This document shows positions 8,128 through 17,284 of a stretch of 64,000 bases of DNA, piece by piece. Positions within the stretch are counted from its first letter, which is position 1, and each line of letters begins with the position of its first letter. A program made the translations under genes and the position numbers. The stretch is taken from positions 310,001 through 374,000 of the forward strand of contig NZ_LVCF01000001.1 of assembly GCF_001594145.1 (NCBI RefSeq). The letters run 5' to 3'. The notes beneath the pieces were generated by a model. The model was not told the origin of the DNA and did no database searches. It was given only the letters and a program-made list of their open reading frames with translations. The DNA is from Branchiibius sp. NY16-3462-2. GTDB taxonomy: Bacteria; Actinomycetota; Actinomycetes; Actinomycetales; Dermatophilaceae.

Positions 8128-9101
8128 TGGGGGTCTTCGATCGCAAGAAGGAGCGCATCGACGAACTCGCCCGCTCGGGTTCGACGGCAGTGCTGGAGCG
8201 CACCGATGAAGCCGGCGCCATCAAGGACAGCGAGGGCGTCAGCCTGTTCGCCTCCGCCTGGCGGCGGCTGCGGCGAAACCCGATGTTCTTGTTCGGCCTG
8301 GCCATCGTGGCGATCTTCCTGTTCGTCGCGCTCTTCGCTCCCCTGCTGGCCCGGCACAATCCGGTTACGCAGTACCTGATCAGCGAGGTCACCCCGAACA
8401 CCCCGATCCCGCCGGCTCAACCGGGATTCCCGCTCGGTGGTGACGACCAGGGCCGGGACCTGCTGTCCCGGTTGATCTGGGGATCCCGGCAGACGCTGCT
8501 GGTCGGTGTCGGTGCCACGATCGCCGGTCTGGCCGGCGGATTGATCCTGGGCACCCTGGCCGGTGCGCTCGGCGGCTGGGTCGACTCCGTGGTGATGCGC
8601 ATCGTGGACGTGATGCTGTCGGTGCCCTCATTGCTGCTGGCGGTCTCGGTCGCGGTGCTGTTCGGTCAAGCATCGCAATGGACCGTCATCCTGGCGATCG
8701 GTATCGCGCAGGTGCCCATCTTCGCCCGGTTACTACGAGGATCGATGCTCGCCCAACGCGGCAGTGACCACGTCCTCGCAGCCCGGGCACTCGGCGTACC
8801 GGAACGATCGATCGTCTTCCGGCACATGCTGCCCAACTCCCTCGGACCGGTCCTGGTCCAGGCCACGATGGTGGTCGCGACCTCGATCATCGACGCGGCC
8901 GCGCTGTCCTTCCTGGGTCTGGGCAACCCGGACGACTCCTCACCCGAATGGGGCCAGATGCTCGGCAACTCAGAGCAATTCATCGACACCTACCCGCACA
9001 TGGCCTTCTACCCGGCCATCTGCATCATCGTCGTCGCGCTCGGCTTCACCCTGGTCGGTGAGTCACTGCGCGAGGCCCTGGATCCGAAGAGCCGTCGATG
9101 A
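8127..9101 (+). CDS. Peptide ABC transporter permease (DppC/OppC type)
   Basis: The 324-residue partner permease has a hydrophilic N-terminal 50 residues, one TM (LFGLAIVAIFLFVALFAPLLA), the family motif GGDDQGRDLLSRLIWGSR, and the binding-protein-dependent transport domain from about residue 120. The EAA loop reads LAARALGVPERSI. It is translationally coupled on both sides, by 1-bp overlap with the upstream permease and 4-bp ATGA overlap with the downstream ATPase. DppC-type proteins carry the longer N-terminal OppC_N segment seen here. Confidence 0.95.
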   Translation: MGVFDRKKERIDELARSGSTAVLERTDEAGAIKDSEGVSLFASAWRRLRRNPMFLFGLAIVAIFLFVALFAPLLARHNPVTQYLISEVTPNTPIPPAQPGFPLGGDDQGRDLLSRLIWGSRQTLLVGVGATIAGLAGGLILGTLAGALGGWVDSVVMRIVDVMLSVPSLLLAVSVAVLFGQASQWTVILAIGIAQVPIFARLLRGSMLAQRGSDHVLAARALGVPERSIVFRHMLPNSLGPVLVQATMVVATSIIDAAALSFLGLGNPDDSSPEWGQMLGNSEQFIDTYPHMAFYPAICIIVVALGFTLVGESLREALDPKSRR

Positions 9102-10105
9102 ACGCCGAGCCGACGATGAGCGGCCCGCTGCTCAGTGTGCGCGACCTGACGGTGACGTTCGGTCGTGGGGACAGTGCCTTCCGCGCGGTCGACGGCGTGG
9201 ACTTCGATGTCCGCGCTGGCCAGACGGTCGGTCTGGTGGGCGAATCCGGTTGCGGCAAGTCCGTGACGTCCCTGGCGATCATGGGCCTGCTGCCCCAACG
9301 CGGCAACACGGTCACCGGCACCGCAACCTTCGATGGCACCGACCTGTTGTCGTTGTCACCGCGGGCGATGCGCGATCGACGGGGCCGCGATGTGGCGATG
9401 ATCTTCCAGGACCCGTTGTCCTCGCTGAACCCGGTGGTCCCGATCGGCACCCAGGTCACCGAGGTGATGACCCGGCACCGCGGACTGTCCAAGAAGGAAG
9501 CCACTCCCCTGGCGCGGGATCTGCTTGAGCGAGTGGGGATTCCGGATCCGGACCGCCGGCTCAAGGAGTACCCGCACCAACTGTCCGGTGGCATGCGCCA
9601 GCGGGCGCTGATCGCCATGGCCCTGGCCTGCGAGCCTCGGCTGTTGATCGCCGATGAGCCCACGACCGCGTTGGACGTGACGATCCAGGCGCAGATCCTG
9701 GCGCTGCTCAAAGAACTGGTGACCGACTCCGACACCGCGTTGGTGATGATCACCCACGACCTGGGTGTGGTGGCCGGCCTGTGCGATGAGGTCAACGTGT
9801 TGTACGGCGGGAAGATCGTTGAGCGGGCTTCTCGCCATGAGCTGTTCGAGAGTCCGCGGCATCCGTATACGAATGGTCTGCTGGCCTCGATCCCCCGGTT
9901 GGATGCACCGCGCGGTGAGCGGCTGACCCCGGTGCCCGGCTCAGTGGCCGACAACCTGCCCTGGACGCACGCGTGTGCCTTCGCACCCCGTTGCTCGCAG
10001 CCGATCGAGACGTGCGTGCAGGAGATGCCGCAGCTGGCGGAGGACGGCGGCCGGTTGCTGCGGTGCCACAATCCGGTCCCGGCCAAGCAGGAGGTTTCAG
10101 CGTGA
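9098..10105 (+). CDS. Peptide ABC transporter ATP-binding protein (DppD/OppD type)
   Basis: The 335-residue ATPase has Walker A GESGCGKS near residue 48, signature LSGGMRQRALIAMAL near 163, Walker B LLIADEPTTALD near 185 and the switch histidine in ITHDLGVV. After residue 260 comes the oligopeptide-ATPase C-terminal extension with PYTNGLLASIPRL and cysteines in CAFAPRC...C...C, which in this family can bind an iron-sulfur cluster. It pairs with the following ATPase as a heterodimer driving the importer. Confidence 0.95.
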   Translation: MNAEPTMSGPLLSVRDLTVTFGRGDSAFRAVDGVDFDVRAGQTVGLVGESGCGKSVTSLAIMGLLPQRGNTVTGTATFDGTDLLSLSPRAMRDRRGRDVAMIFQDPLSSLNPVVPIGTQVTEVMTRHRGLSKKEATPLARDLLERVGIPDPDRRLKEYPHQLSGGMRQRALIAMALACEPRLLIADEPTTALDVTIQAQILALLKELVTDSDTALVMITHDLGVVAGLCDEVNVLYGGKIVERASRHELFESPRHPYTNGLLASIPRLDAPRGERLTPVPGSVADNLPWTHACAFAPRCSQPIETCVQEMPQLAEDGGRLLRCHNPVPAKQEVSA

Positions 10106-11211
10106 GGCTCGTGGATGCCAAGGACGTCGCGGTGCACTTCCCGATCAAGGGCGGCGTGATCTTCGACAAGACGGTGGGTTATGTCTATGCCGTCGATGGT
10201 ATGGACCTGCAGATCGACGAGGGCGAGACCTACGGTCTGGTCGGTGAATCCGGCTGCGGTAAATCGACATTCGGCCGCGCGCTGCTGTGGCTGGACGAGC
10301 CGACCGGCGGCAGTGTCACGATCGACGGGGACGATCTGGCGTCGCTGTCGAAGGAGGCGCTGCGCCGCAAGCGCAAGGACATGCAGATGGTCTTCCAGGA
10401 CCCGCTGTCCAGCCTCGACCCGCGCCAGACCGTCGAATCACTGCTGCTGGAAGGAATGGCAGCGCACGGGCTGGCCAAGGACAAGAAGGCCGCGAACACC
10501 CGGCTGCGCGAGCTCCTGGCGGCGGTCGGTCTGCCACCCCAGGCACTGTCGAAGTATCCGCACGAGTTCTCCGGCGGCCAGCGCCAGCGCGTCGGGATCG
10601 CCCGGGCCCTGTCGGTCGATCCCAAACTGATCGTCGCCGACGAACCGGTCAGCGCCCTGGACGTTTCCGTTCAGGCGCAGGTCATCAACCTGCTGGAGGA
10701 CCTCCAGGAGCAGTTCGGCCTGACCTACCTGGTCATCTCCCACGACCTGGCGGTGGTTCGGCACATCAGTGACCGGGTCGGTGTCATGTACCTGGGCGCG
10801 CTGGTCGAAGAGGCACACGCGGACGACCTCTACGCCGCGCCGCTGCACCCCTACACGCGGGCGCTCATGTCCGCCGTACCCGTCCCCGACCCGAGCGCCG
10901 AGGACACCCGTGAGCGGTTGTTGCTGACCGGTGACCTGCCCAGCCCGGCCAACCCGCCCAGCGGCTGCCGGTTCCACACCCGGTGCCCGTGGAAGCAGGA
11001 GACCCGCTGCGACACCGAGCGGCCGCAGCTGCGGTCGGTCTCGATCGACGGTGTCCCCGAAACCCACCGGGTCGCGTGCCATTTCGCCGAGAGCATCTTC
11101 GACGGCAGCCTGAAGCAGCACGAGGTCGACGCGGTCGCTGTGGATCCCGCGGCCGCCAGCACGCCCGACGAAGGCGACCTGTTCCAGCACGGCTCCATCT
11201 CGGAGTTGTAG
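10102..11211 (+). CDS. Peptide ABC transporter ATP-binding protein (DppF/OppF type)
   Basis: The 369-residue second ATPase has Walker A GESGCGKST, signature SGGQRQRVGIARAL, Walker B LIVADEPVSALD and ISHDLAVV. The C-terminal extension includes HPYTRALMSAVP and SGCRFHTRCPWKQETRC. The GTG at 10102 overlaps the upstream TGA as GTGA and has GGAGG just before it; an in-frame extension to 9973 lies wholly within dppD and is rejected. A nonstandard C-terminal tail of about 45 residues (rich in D, A, S) ends the protein. Last gene of the importer operon. Confidence 0.95.
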   Translation: MRLVDAKDVAVHFPIKGGVIFDKTVGYVYAVDGMDLQIDEGETYGLVGESGCGKSTFGRALLWLDEPTGGSVTIDGDDLASLSKEALRRKRKDMQMVFQDPLSSLDPRQTVESLLLEGMAAHGLAKDKKAANTRLRELLAAVGLPPQALSKYPHEFSGGQRQRVGIARALSVDPKLIVADEPVSALDVSVQAQVINLLEDLQEQFGLTYLVISHDLAVVRHISDRVGVMYLGALVEEAHADDLYAAPLHPYTRALMSAVPVPDPSAEDTRERLLLTGDLPSPANPPSGCRFHTRCPWKQETRCDTERPQLRSVSIDGVPETHRVACHFAESIFDGSLKQHEVDAVAVDPAAASTPDEGDLFQHGSISEL

Positions 11212-11255
11212 AGCCTCACCTTCCTGGCCCCCACGCGGCAAGGGCGAGCACACTG

Positions 11256-11981
11256 GTGGCTGTGACTGAGCAGACCGTGACGCCCCACGAGGGCGAAGCC
11301 CATCACGAAGGTGTCGCCTCGAAACTGAACTGGCTGCGGGCCGGTGTTCTCGGCGCCAACGACGGCATCGTCAGCGTCGCTGGCATCGTCGTCGGCGTCG
11401 CGGGTGCCACGTCCGAGCGCTCCGACATCGCCGTGGCGGGTGTCGCGGGCCTCGTGGCCGGCGCCCTGAGCATGGCCGCCGGCGAGTACGTGTCCGTGAG
11501 CACGCAGCGGGACACCGAGAAGGCGCTCATCGCCAAGGAGACGGCCGAACTTCGGGATATGCCGGAGGAGGAACTCGAGGAGCTGACCCAGATCTACCAG
11601 GGCAAGGGTCTGGACCGGAATCTGGCCGAGCAGGTCGCCCACCAACTCACCGAGCACGATCCGTTGGCCGCACACGCCGACGCTGAGTTGAACATCGACC
11701 CGGACGACCTGACCAATCCGTGGGAGGCCGCGTTCGCCTCGTTCCTGGCCTTCACGGTCGGTGCGGCCCTGCCGCTCTTGGCGATCCTGCTGCCCGGCCC
11801 GACGTGGCGGGTCCCGATCACCTTCATCGCCGTCCTCATTGCTCTGGTCATCACCGGATCGGTGTCAGCGCGCCTGGGCGACGCGCCTGTGGGTCGCGCC
11901 GTCCTGCGCAATGTCACCGGCGGTGCGATCGCCATGGCCATCACCTACGGCATCGGCCACGCCATCGGACTGGCGATCTGA
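11256..11981 (+). CDS. VIT1/CCC1 family Fe2+/Mn2+ transporter
   Basis: The 241-residue membrane protein matches the VIT family: TM1 with GANDGIVSVAGIVVGVAGA, TM2 ending AAGEYVSVSTQRDTEKA, a cytosolic helical metal-binding insert rich in Glu (about 85-145), then three C-terminal spans. Family members export or sequester iron or manganese. I prefer the GTG at 11256, 11 bp after AAGGG; a GTG at 11262 is equally in frame. It follows the peptide importer by 44 bp without a clear terminator, so it may share its transcript. Confidence 0.92.
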   Translation: MAVTEQTVTPHEGEAHHEGVASKLNWLRAGVLGANDGIVSVAGIVVGVAGATSERSDIAVAGVAGLVAGALSMAAGEYVSVSTQRDTEKALIAKETAELRDMPEEELEELTQIYQGKGLDRNLAEQVAHQLTEHDPLAAHADAELNIDPDDLTNPWEAAFASFLAFTVGAALPLLAILLPGPTWRVPITFIAVLIALVITGSVSARLGDAPVGRAVLRNVTGGAIAMAITYGIGHAIGLAI

Positions 11982-12037
11982 GAACCATCCGGAAACGGTG
12001 ACAGTACGGTGTCGCAGATACATCCGACAGTGTCTGC

Positions 12038-12934
12038 ATGGACACCACAACCAGCACCCTGACGCCTGCTGAATCCGAACTGGCCACCTTCGGTCACGAC
12101 AGCGCTGCACTGAGCGCCGAGCATGCCGCCCAATGGGCCTCGGCTACCGGCAACCTGTACGAACTGCCCGAAGGGCTGACCTGGCCGCAGTACCGGGCCA
12201 GCAGTTCGATCGGCGAACCAACCCTCGACCCGGACGGCCGCGATGAGGTGATCGGCGGCGTACCCGTCCGGATCATTGAGCCGCTCAGCCGCCCCACGCG
12301 CGGCACCTACCTCTACCTGCACGGCGGTGGGTGGTGCCTGGGTTCGCACCGCACGACGGATGGTCGCCTGCGCGCGATCGCCGAGCACACGGGCCTGCGG
12401 GCTATTTCGGTGGGCTACCGGCAGCCACCTGAGCACCCGTTCCCGGCGTGCCTCGAGGACTGCCTGACGGTCGCGGACCGTCTTGACGGACAGCGCCTGA
12501 TCGGCGGCGACTCGGCGGGTGCGCACCTGGCGGCCCTTGTGCTGCAACGACGCCCGGGATCCTGGCTGGGTGCCCTGCTCACCTTCGGCGTCTACGACCT
12601 TGCCGGTACGCCGAGTGCGGGCTCCCGCTTGGACACCCCCGTGCGCATGCTGCTGGCCGGGGTCCCTCGGGATCAGTGGCGCGACCCGGAGTACTCACCG
12701 CTCTACGGCGATCTGACCGGGATGCCGCCGGCCCTGTTCACCGTCGGTACCAGGGACACGCTGCTCGACGACACCCTGTGGATGGCGGCACGGTGGCGCC
12801 AGGTGGCTCCGACCCGCCTGGAGGTTGTCGCAGGTGCCGGGCACGCCTACACCCTGGCCGATCTGCCCGTCCGATATGAAACGGAGGCCCTCTATCGTGA
12901 CTGGCTCACCGAGCAGATCGACGCACCGAACTGA
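12038..12934 (+). CDS. Alpha/beta hydrolase, HSL-type esterase/lipase
   Basis: The 298-residue cytosolic esterase has the oxyanion-hole motif HGGG at 95-98 (YLYLHGGGW) and nucleophile elbow GGDSAG with S159. The later aspartate is in the GTRDTLLDD segment and the histidine in GAGHAYTL. These are the hallmarks of the hormone-sensitive-lipase family, which hydrolyses short-chain esters. No signal peptide is seen. It lies 21 bp upstream of a WYL regulator on the same strand and probably forms a two-gene unit. Natural substrate unknown. Confidence 0.9.
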   Translation: MDTTTSTLTPAESELATFGHDSAALSAEHAAQWASATGNLYELPEGLTWPQYRASSSIGEPTLDPDGRDEVIGGVPVRIIEPLSRPTRGTYLYLHGGGWCLGSHRTTDGRLRAIAEHTGLRAISVGYRQPPEHPFPACLEDCLTVADRLDGQRLIGGDSAGAHLAALVLQRRPGSWLGALLTFGVYDLAGTPSAGSRLDTPVRMLLAGVPRDQWRDPEYSPLYGDLTGMPPALFTVGTRDTLLDDTLWMAARWRQVAPTRLEVVAGAGHAYTLADLPVRYETEALYRDWLTEQIDAPN

Positions 12935-12955
12935 TCGACCCAGCAGACTGTCCGC

Positions 12956-13636
12956 ATGACACGCCTCGATCGGCTCTTCGCGCTCACCGAGCGGTTGCGG
13001 GCCGCGACTCCACGGCTGGTCACCGTCGCCGCGCTGGCCGCCGAACACCAGGTGAGTGAGCGGACGATCCAACGGGATCTACAGACGCTCATGGCCAGCG
13101 GCGTGCCGGTCCGTTTCGAGGAGGGCCGGGGTGGCGGTTGGACGATCGACAAGGAGCACAGCCTGCCACCCTTGAACCTCACCGAGGCCGAAGCCGTCGC
13201 CGTGCTGCTGGCGCTGTCGGAGACCGGACGGATGCCCTATGGCTCCGCTGGTGAGTCGGCGTTGCGCAAGGTGCGGGCCGGTCTGGGATCGCGAGCCAAA
13301 GCGCATGTTGGTCAATGGGATTCGCAGATCGCCGTGGTGGTCAAGGAGACGGTCGCACCAGGAATCCTCCGCGCCATCGAGACGGCAGTGACGACCTCGA
13401 CCGCGCTGACCATCGAATACGTCGCTCGTGACGGGACGGCCACCTCGCGGACGGTCGAGCCGGTCGGGATGCTGCGCGGGCAGGATCACTGGTACCTCAT
13501 CGCTTGGTGCCGCACCCGCGAGGGTTTCCGCGCCTTTCGGACGGACCGAGTGCGTCGCGCCACCGGCTCTGATCAGCCGGTGGCGCGACGTGACCTCACC
13601 ACGGTTTTGCGGGATGAGGGTGTGCAGATCCGCTAG
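12956..13636 (+). CDS. WYL-domain transcriptional regulator (YafY/DeoR-HTH type)
   Basis: The 226-residue protein has an N-terminal HTH_11 winged helix (about 5-60, VAALAAEHQVSERTIQRDLQTL) and then a wing with GRGGGW. From about residue 140 there is a WYL ligand-sensing domain where the triad reads HWYLIAWC. Such proteins sense nucleic-acid-like or small ligands. It follows the esterase gene, and its last 4 bp overlap the convergent actP stop. Target unknown; the esterase is the likely first candidate. Confidence 0.92.
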   Translation: MTRLDRLFALTERLRAATPRLVTVAALAAEHQVSERTIQRDLQTLMASGVPVRFEEGRGGGWTIDKEHSLPPLNLTEAEAVAVLLALSETGRMPYGSAGESALRKVRAGLGSRAKAHVGQWDSQIAVVVKETVAPGILRAIETAVTTSTALTIEYVARDGTATSRTVEPVGMLRGQDHWYLIAWCRTREGFRAFRTDRVRRATGSDQPVARRDLTTVLRDEGVQIR

Positions 13637-15261
13637 TGGTCGACGGCTCCTTCGGCGCCGACACCGGTGAGCGAACGCACCTCCAGCTCAGCCCATTTCG
13701 CCTCGTTGTGCTCCTTACTGGTGACCGTTCCCAACCAACCGAGGAAGAAACCGATCGGGATGGAGATGATGCCGGGGTTGTCCAGCGGGAACCAGTGGAA
13801 GTCCACGCCCTGCAGCATCGACTCGCTCTTGCCGGTCGCCGGCAGGACCGGCTTACCGGACACCACCGGCGAGAAGATGATCAGCGTCACCGCCGAGATC
13901 AACCCGCCGTAGATGCTCCACACCGCGCCGCGGGTGTTGAACCGCTTCCAGAACAACGAGTAGAGGATCGTCGGCAGGTTCGCACTCGCCGCAACCGCGA
14001 AGGCCAGGGCGACCAGGAAGGCGACGTTCTGCCCGATGGCGAAGATGCCACCGATGATCGCAACCGCACCCAGCGCCAGCGCGGACAGCCGGGCGACCTT
14101 GACCTCCTCCTCGGGAGTAGCCGTGCCCTTCTTGATTACCGAGTTGTAGACGTCGTGCGACAGGGAGGCACTGGCCGTGATGGTCAGACCCGCGACCACC
14201 GCGAGGATCGTCGCGAACGCGATACCGGCGATGATGCCCAGCAACACCGTGCCACCCAGTTCGAAGGCCAGTAGCGGCGCCGCCGAATTCGCTTTGCCGG
14301 GAGCGGCATTGATTTTCTCCGAGCCGACCAGGGCGGCGGCGCCGTATCCGATCACCAGGGTGAGCAGGTAGAAGATGCCGATCAGCCAGATCGCCCACAC
14401 ACCCGAACGCCGGGCCTCCTTGGCCGACGGCACCGTGTAGAAGCGCATCAGCACGTGCGGCAGACCCGCTGTACCGAGCACCAGCGCCAACGACAACGAG
14501 ATGAAGTCGATCTTGGTGGTGGTGTCCTTGCCGTACTTCGCACCCGGGTTGAGCAGCTTCTCGCCGCCGGCGTCGGCCGCACCACCCAGCAGGCTGGACA
14601 GGTTCATCCCGAACTTGCCGAGGGTCCACACGCTCATCACGAAGACACCGATGATCAGCAACGTCGCCTTGATCATCTGCACCCAGGTGGTGCCCTTCAT
14701 CCCGCCGACCAGTACGTAGACGATCATCAGGATGCCGACCGCGATAACCACGATCCGCTGCCCGACGGCGCCGTCGATACCCAGCAGCAACGCGACCAGA
14801 CCACCGGCGCCGGCCATCTGGGCCAGCAGGTAGAAGAACGACACCGCCAGGGTGGAGATCGCCGCGGCCATCCGGACCGGGCGCTGCTTGAGCCGGAAGG
14901 ACAGCACATCGGCCATCGTGTATTTACCGACGTTGCGCAGCAGTTCGGCAACCAGCAGCAAGGCGATCAACCAGGCGACCAGGAAGCCGATGGAGTAGAG
15001 GAAGCCGTCGTAGCCGGTCAGGGCGATCGCGCCCGCGATACCCAGGAAGGACGCGGCCGACAGGTAGTCACCGGCGATGGCAATGCCGTTCTGCCGCCCG
15101 GAGAAGGCCCGGCCGCCGGCGTAGAAGTCGGTCGCCGAGCGGTTGGTGCGCGAGACCCGCAGCACGATGTAGAGGGTGAACGCCACGAACAACAGGAAGA
15201 TCCCGATGTTCAGCGCCGGGCTCCCGACGGTCGCCGCGGTCTGGACGGTGAACGCGTTCAT
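13633..15261 (-). CDS. actP: Cation/acetate symporter ActP
   Basis: The 542-residue sodium:solute symporter (SSS family) imports acetate and similar short monocarboxylates with Na+ or H+. TM wording typical of ActP includes YAGGRAFSGRQNGIAIAGDYLSAASFLGIAG near residues 43-73, GTTWVQMIKA, GTAGLPHVLMRFYTVPSAKEAR and LTITASASLSHDVYNSV. Family length is about 550. The ATG at 15261 overlaps the TGA of the upstream DUF485 gene (ATGA), and this pairing is standard for actP. Expression is probably linked to the CRP-like site at 15656-15671 and to the nearby LytTR system. Confidence 0.94.
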   Translation of the reverse strand: MNAFTVQTAATVGSPALNIGIFLLFVAFTLYIVLRVSRTNRSATDFYAGGRAFSGRQNGIAIAGDYLSAASFLGIAGAIALTGYDGFLYSIGFLVAWLIALLLVAELLRNVGKYTMADVLSFRLKQRPVRMAAAISTLAVSFFYLLAQMAGAGGLVALLLGIDGAVGQRIVVIAVGILMIVYVLVGGMKGTTWVQMIKATLLIIGVFVMSVWTLGKFGMNLSSLLGGAADAGGEKLLNPGAKYGKDTTTKIDFISLSLALVLGTAGLPHVLMRFYTVPSAKEARRSGVWAIWLIGIFYLLTLVIGYGAAALVGSEKINAAPGKANSAAPLLAFELGGTVLLGIIAGIAFATILAVVAGLTITASASLSHDVYNSVIKKGTATPEEEVKVARLSALALGAVAIIGGIFAIGQNVAFLVALAFAVAASANLPTILYSLFWKRFNTRGAVWSIYGGLISAVTLIIFSPVVSGKPVLPATGKSESMLQGVDFHWFPLDNPGIISIPIGFFLGWLGTVTSKEHNEAKWAELEVRSLTGVGAEGAVDH

Positions 15262-15602
15262 TTCTCGCCCTCCGCCATCCGCGCCTTCATCTTGGTGGCG
15301 ATCGCCTCGGCGCGCGGGTCGAACTCCTTGTCGGCCCAGCGGACGTAGAGCATCGTGATGGCGAACGTCGACACAAACTGCAGCAGGCCGAAGATCAGGC
15401 CGATGTTGATGTTGCCGATCACCTTCTTCGACATGAAGTCGTGCGCGAAGACAGCGCACAGCACGTAGAGGAAGTACCACGTCAGCCCGGCGATCGTCAT
15501 CGGGAAGACGAAGCCGCGGAATTTCCTTCGCATCTCGACGAATTCGTCGCTGCGCTGCACCTCCTCGGCGAGCGTTGGTTCTTCTTGGACGTCGTTGGCC
15601 AC
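15258..15602 (-). CDS. DUF485 membrane protein, ActP partner (YjcH-like)
   Basis: The 114-residue protein has two transmembrane segments (FVFPMTIAGLTWYFLYVLCAVFA and INIGLIFGLLQFVSTFAITMLYV) with the intervening motif FMSKKVIGNINIG, which defines DUF485. A Glu-rich N-terminus precedes TM1 and a basic tail follows TM2. The GTG at 15602 has AAGGAGG 8 bp upstream; a longer frame to 15686 lacks a ribosome site. DUF485 proteins are nearly always encoded directly before an SSS carboxylate symporter, as here, and are thought to be an accessory subunit. Confidence 0.92.
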   Translation of the reverse strand: MANDVQEEPTLAEEVQRSDEFVEMRRKFRGFVFPMTIAGLTWYFLYVLCAVFAHDFMSKKVIGNINIGLIFGLLQFVSTFAITMLYVRWADKEFDPRAEAIATKMKARMAEGEK

Positions 15603-15655
15603 GGGCGCCACCTCCTTGCTGTTCGGTCGACCACCGGCGGATCGATGCGCCCTAC

Positions 15656-15671
15656 AGTGACTCAGGTCACA
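15656..15671. promoter_or_regulatory. CRP/GlxR-like operator upstream of DUF485-actP
   Basis: AGTGA-N6-TCACA matches the actinobacterial CRP/GlxR consensus TGTGA-N6-TCACA at all but the first position. It lies 53 bp upstream of the DUF485 GTG on the minus strand, in the only sizeable gap of this cluster (15603-15775). cAMP-dependent control of acetate uptake would be expected in actinobacteria. Confidence 0.55.
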
Positions 15672-15775
15672 TGGTCGGCGAGTCATCCCCGGCGCGTGGT
15701 GCGCCAGACGCGCGGTCCGGGTCGGCGTACGGCGATGGGCGGTGCGACCAGCGGTAGGTGCGGCGCGACGAACGG

Positions 15776-17284
15776 TCAGCGCGCGGTGACCCCGACCTGC
15801 TCAGGGGTGTGCAGGCGCATCAGCACCCCGACGGTGCGCGCCGGGACGCTGCCCGGTGTCGCCAGGGAGACGATCACCATCACCGCGAAGGTCAGCGGCG
15901 TGCACCAGGCGGCCGGTTGGCTCAGCAACGCACCGGGCCAGCCGCTGAGGTCGCGGTGCACCATCGTGATCACCACTGCGGCCGTGGCCGTGAGGCCGCC
16001 GGTGAGCAGGCCGGCGATCGCACCCGTCCGGCTCAGCCCCCGCCACCAGATCCCGAGGACGAGCAGCGGCGCGAACGTGGCAGCGGCGACGGCGAACGCC
16101 AGGGTGACCGTGGTCGCCAGACCGACCGACGGCAGGAGGATCGAGGCAACGTACGGCGCGCCAAGAGCCGCGAGGGCCGCCACCCGGAACCCTCGCAAGG
16201 GTTGGGATCCTCCCGACCCGCGGGCGACCCACAGATCGTGGTGCAGCGCCCCGGTCACGGACATCGCCAACCCGGAAGCGGTGGACAAGAACGCCGCGAA
16301 CGCTCCCCCGGCCACGACCGCAGTCAGCAGGTGGGCCGGCGCTCCGGAGAAGGCCGCGCCCGGCAGGCCGAGCACCACGGCATCGGTGTCACCGCTCGGG
16401 ACAGGGTCGAGATACACCCGGGCCAGCACGGCCCACAGCGGCGGGAACAGATAGAACACCCCGAGCAGGGCGATCACGGCAACGGTCGTGCGCCGGGCGT
16501 CGGTGCCATCGGGGTTGGTGTAGAACCGCACCAGGATGTGCGGCAGACCCATGGCGCCCAGCGCGAGCGCGACCAGGGTGCTCCAGGTGGCGTAGACCGG
16601 GTGGCCGTGTTCGCCCAGCCCCCACAACGGTCCCGCCCAGCCCGGGTCCGGTGGCGTCATCCCCGGCCGGCCCTGCAACCACCAGTACGCCAGCAGGATG
16701 CACACCGGGACACTGATCGCGGTCAGTTTCAGCCAGTACTGCATGGCCTGGACAGCGGTGATGGATCGCATGCCGCCGGAGGCGACGTTGGCCAGCACGA
16801 CGATGGCCACGACCAGTCCCCCGACCCAGGTCGGCCAGCCGGTGAGGTGGGTCAGGGCCAGCCCGGCGCCCTGGAACTGCGGCAGCAGATACAGCCAGCC
16901 GATCGCGATGACCAGCACTGCGGCCAGGCGGCGCACGAATACCGAGTCCAGGCGCATCTGGGCGAAGTCGGCCAGGGTGTAGGCGCCCGACCGGCGAAGT
17001 GGAGCCGCGACGAGGACGAGGAGCACGACGTACCCGACGGTGTATCCGACCGGCAGCCACAGCAGGTCGACCCCCCGTTGGTAGACCAGGGCCGCGACGC
17101 CGAGAAACGATGCGGCAGAGAGGTATTCACCGCAGATGGCGCTGGCGTTGCGCCACGGTCGCACGGTGCGGCCCGCCACGTAGAAGTCGCTGGTGGGCCG
17201 CGACCACCGCAGACCCCACGAACCCACCGCCAGGGTCAGCGCACAGACCACCAACACGGCACCGAGTGAGAGCCACTGCGTCAC
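15776..17284 (-). CDS. Second sodium:solute symporter (ActP-like carboxylate transporter)
   Basis: The 502-residue SSS-family protein has about 13 spans: DFYVAGRTVRPWRNASAICGEYLSAASFLGVA near residues 30-60, ASGGMRSITAVQAMQYWLK, MGLPHILVRFYTNPDGTDAR and STASGLAMSVTGALHHDLWV. It is clearly paralogous to ActP (13633-15261) but shorter and divergent. The GTG at 17284 overlaps the preceding small membrane gene as GTGA. Adjacent LytS/LytTR genes suggest that its expression is induced by an extracellular acid such as acetate, pyruvate or lactate; the exact substrate cannot be read from sequence. Confidence 0.9.
   Translation of the reverse strand: MTQWLSLGAVLVVCALTLAVGSWGLRWSRPTSDFYVAGRTVRPWRNASAICGEYLSAASFLGVAALVYQRGVDLLWLPVGYTVGYVVLLVLVAAPLRRSGAYTLADFAQMRLDSVFVRRLAAVLVIAIGWLYLLPQFQGAGLALTHLTGWPTWVGGLVVAIVVLANVASGGMRSITAVQAMQYWLKLTAISVPVCILLAYWWLQGRPGMTPPDPGWAGPLWGLGEHGHPVYATWSTLVALALGAMGLPHILVRFYTNPDGTDARRTTVAVIALLGVFYLFPPLWAVLARVYLDPVPSGDTDAVVLGLPGAAFSGAPAHLLTAVVAGGAFAAFLSTASGLAMSVTGALHHDLWVARGSGGSQPLRGFRVAALAALGAPYVASILLPSVGLATTVTLAFAVAAATFAPLLVLGIWWRGLSRTGAIAGLLTGGLTATAAVVITMVHRDLSGWPGALLSQPAAWCTPLTFAVMVIVSLATPGSVPARTVGVLMRLHTPEQVGVTAR

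Noticed and set aside
15758..17269. 503-codon plus-strand frame
   Set aside because: Entirely opposite the second SSS symporter; R/G/Q/H-rich shadow of membrane-protein codons.
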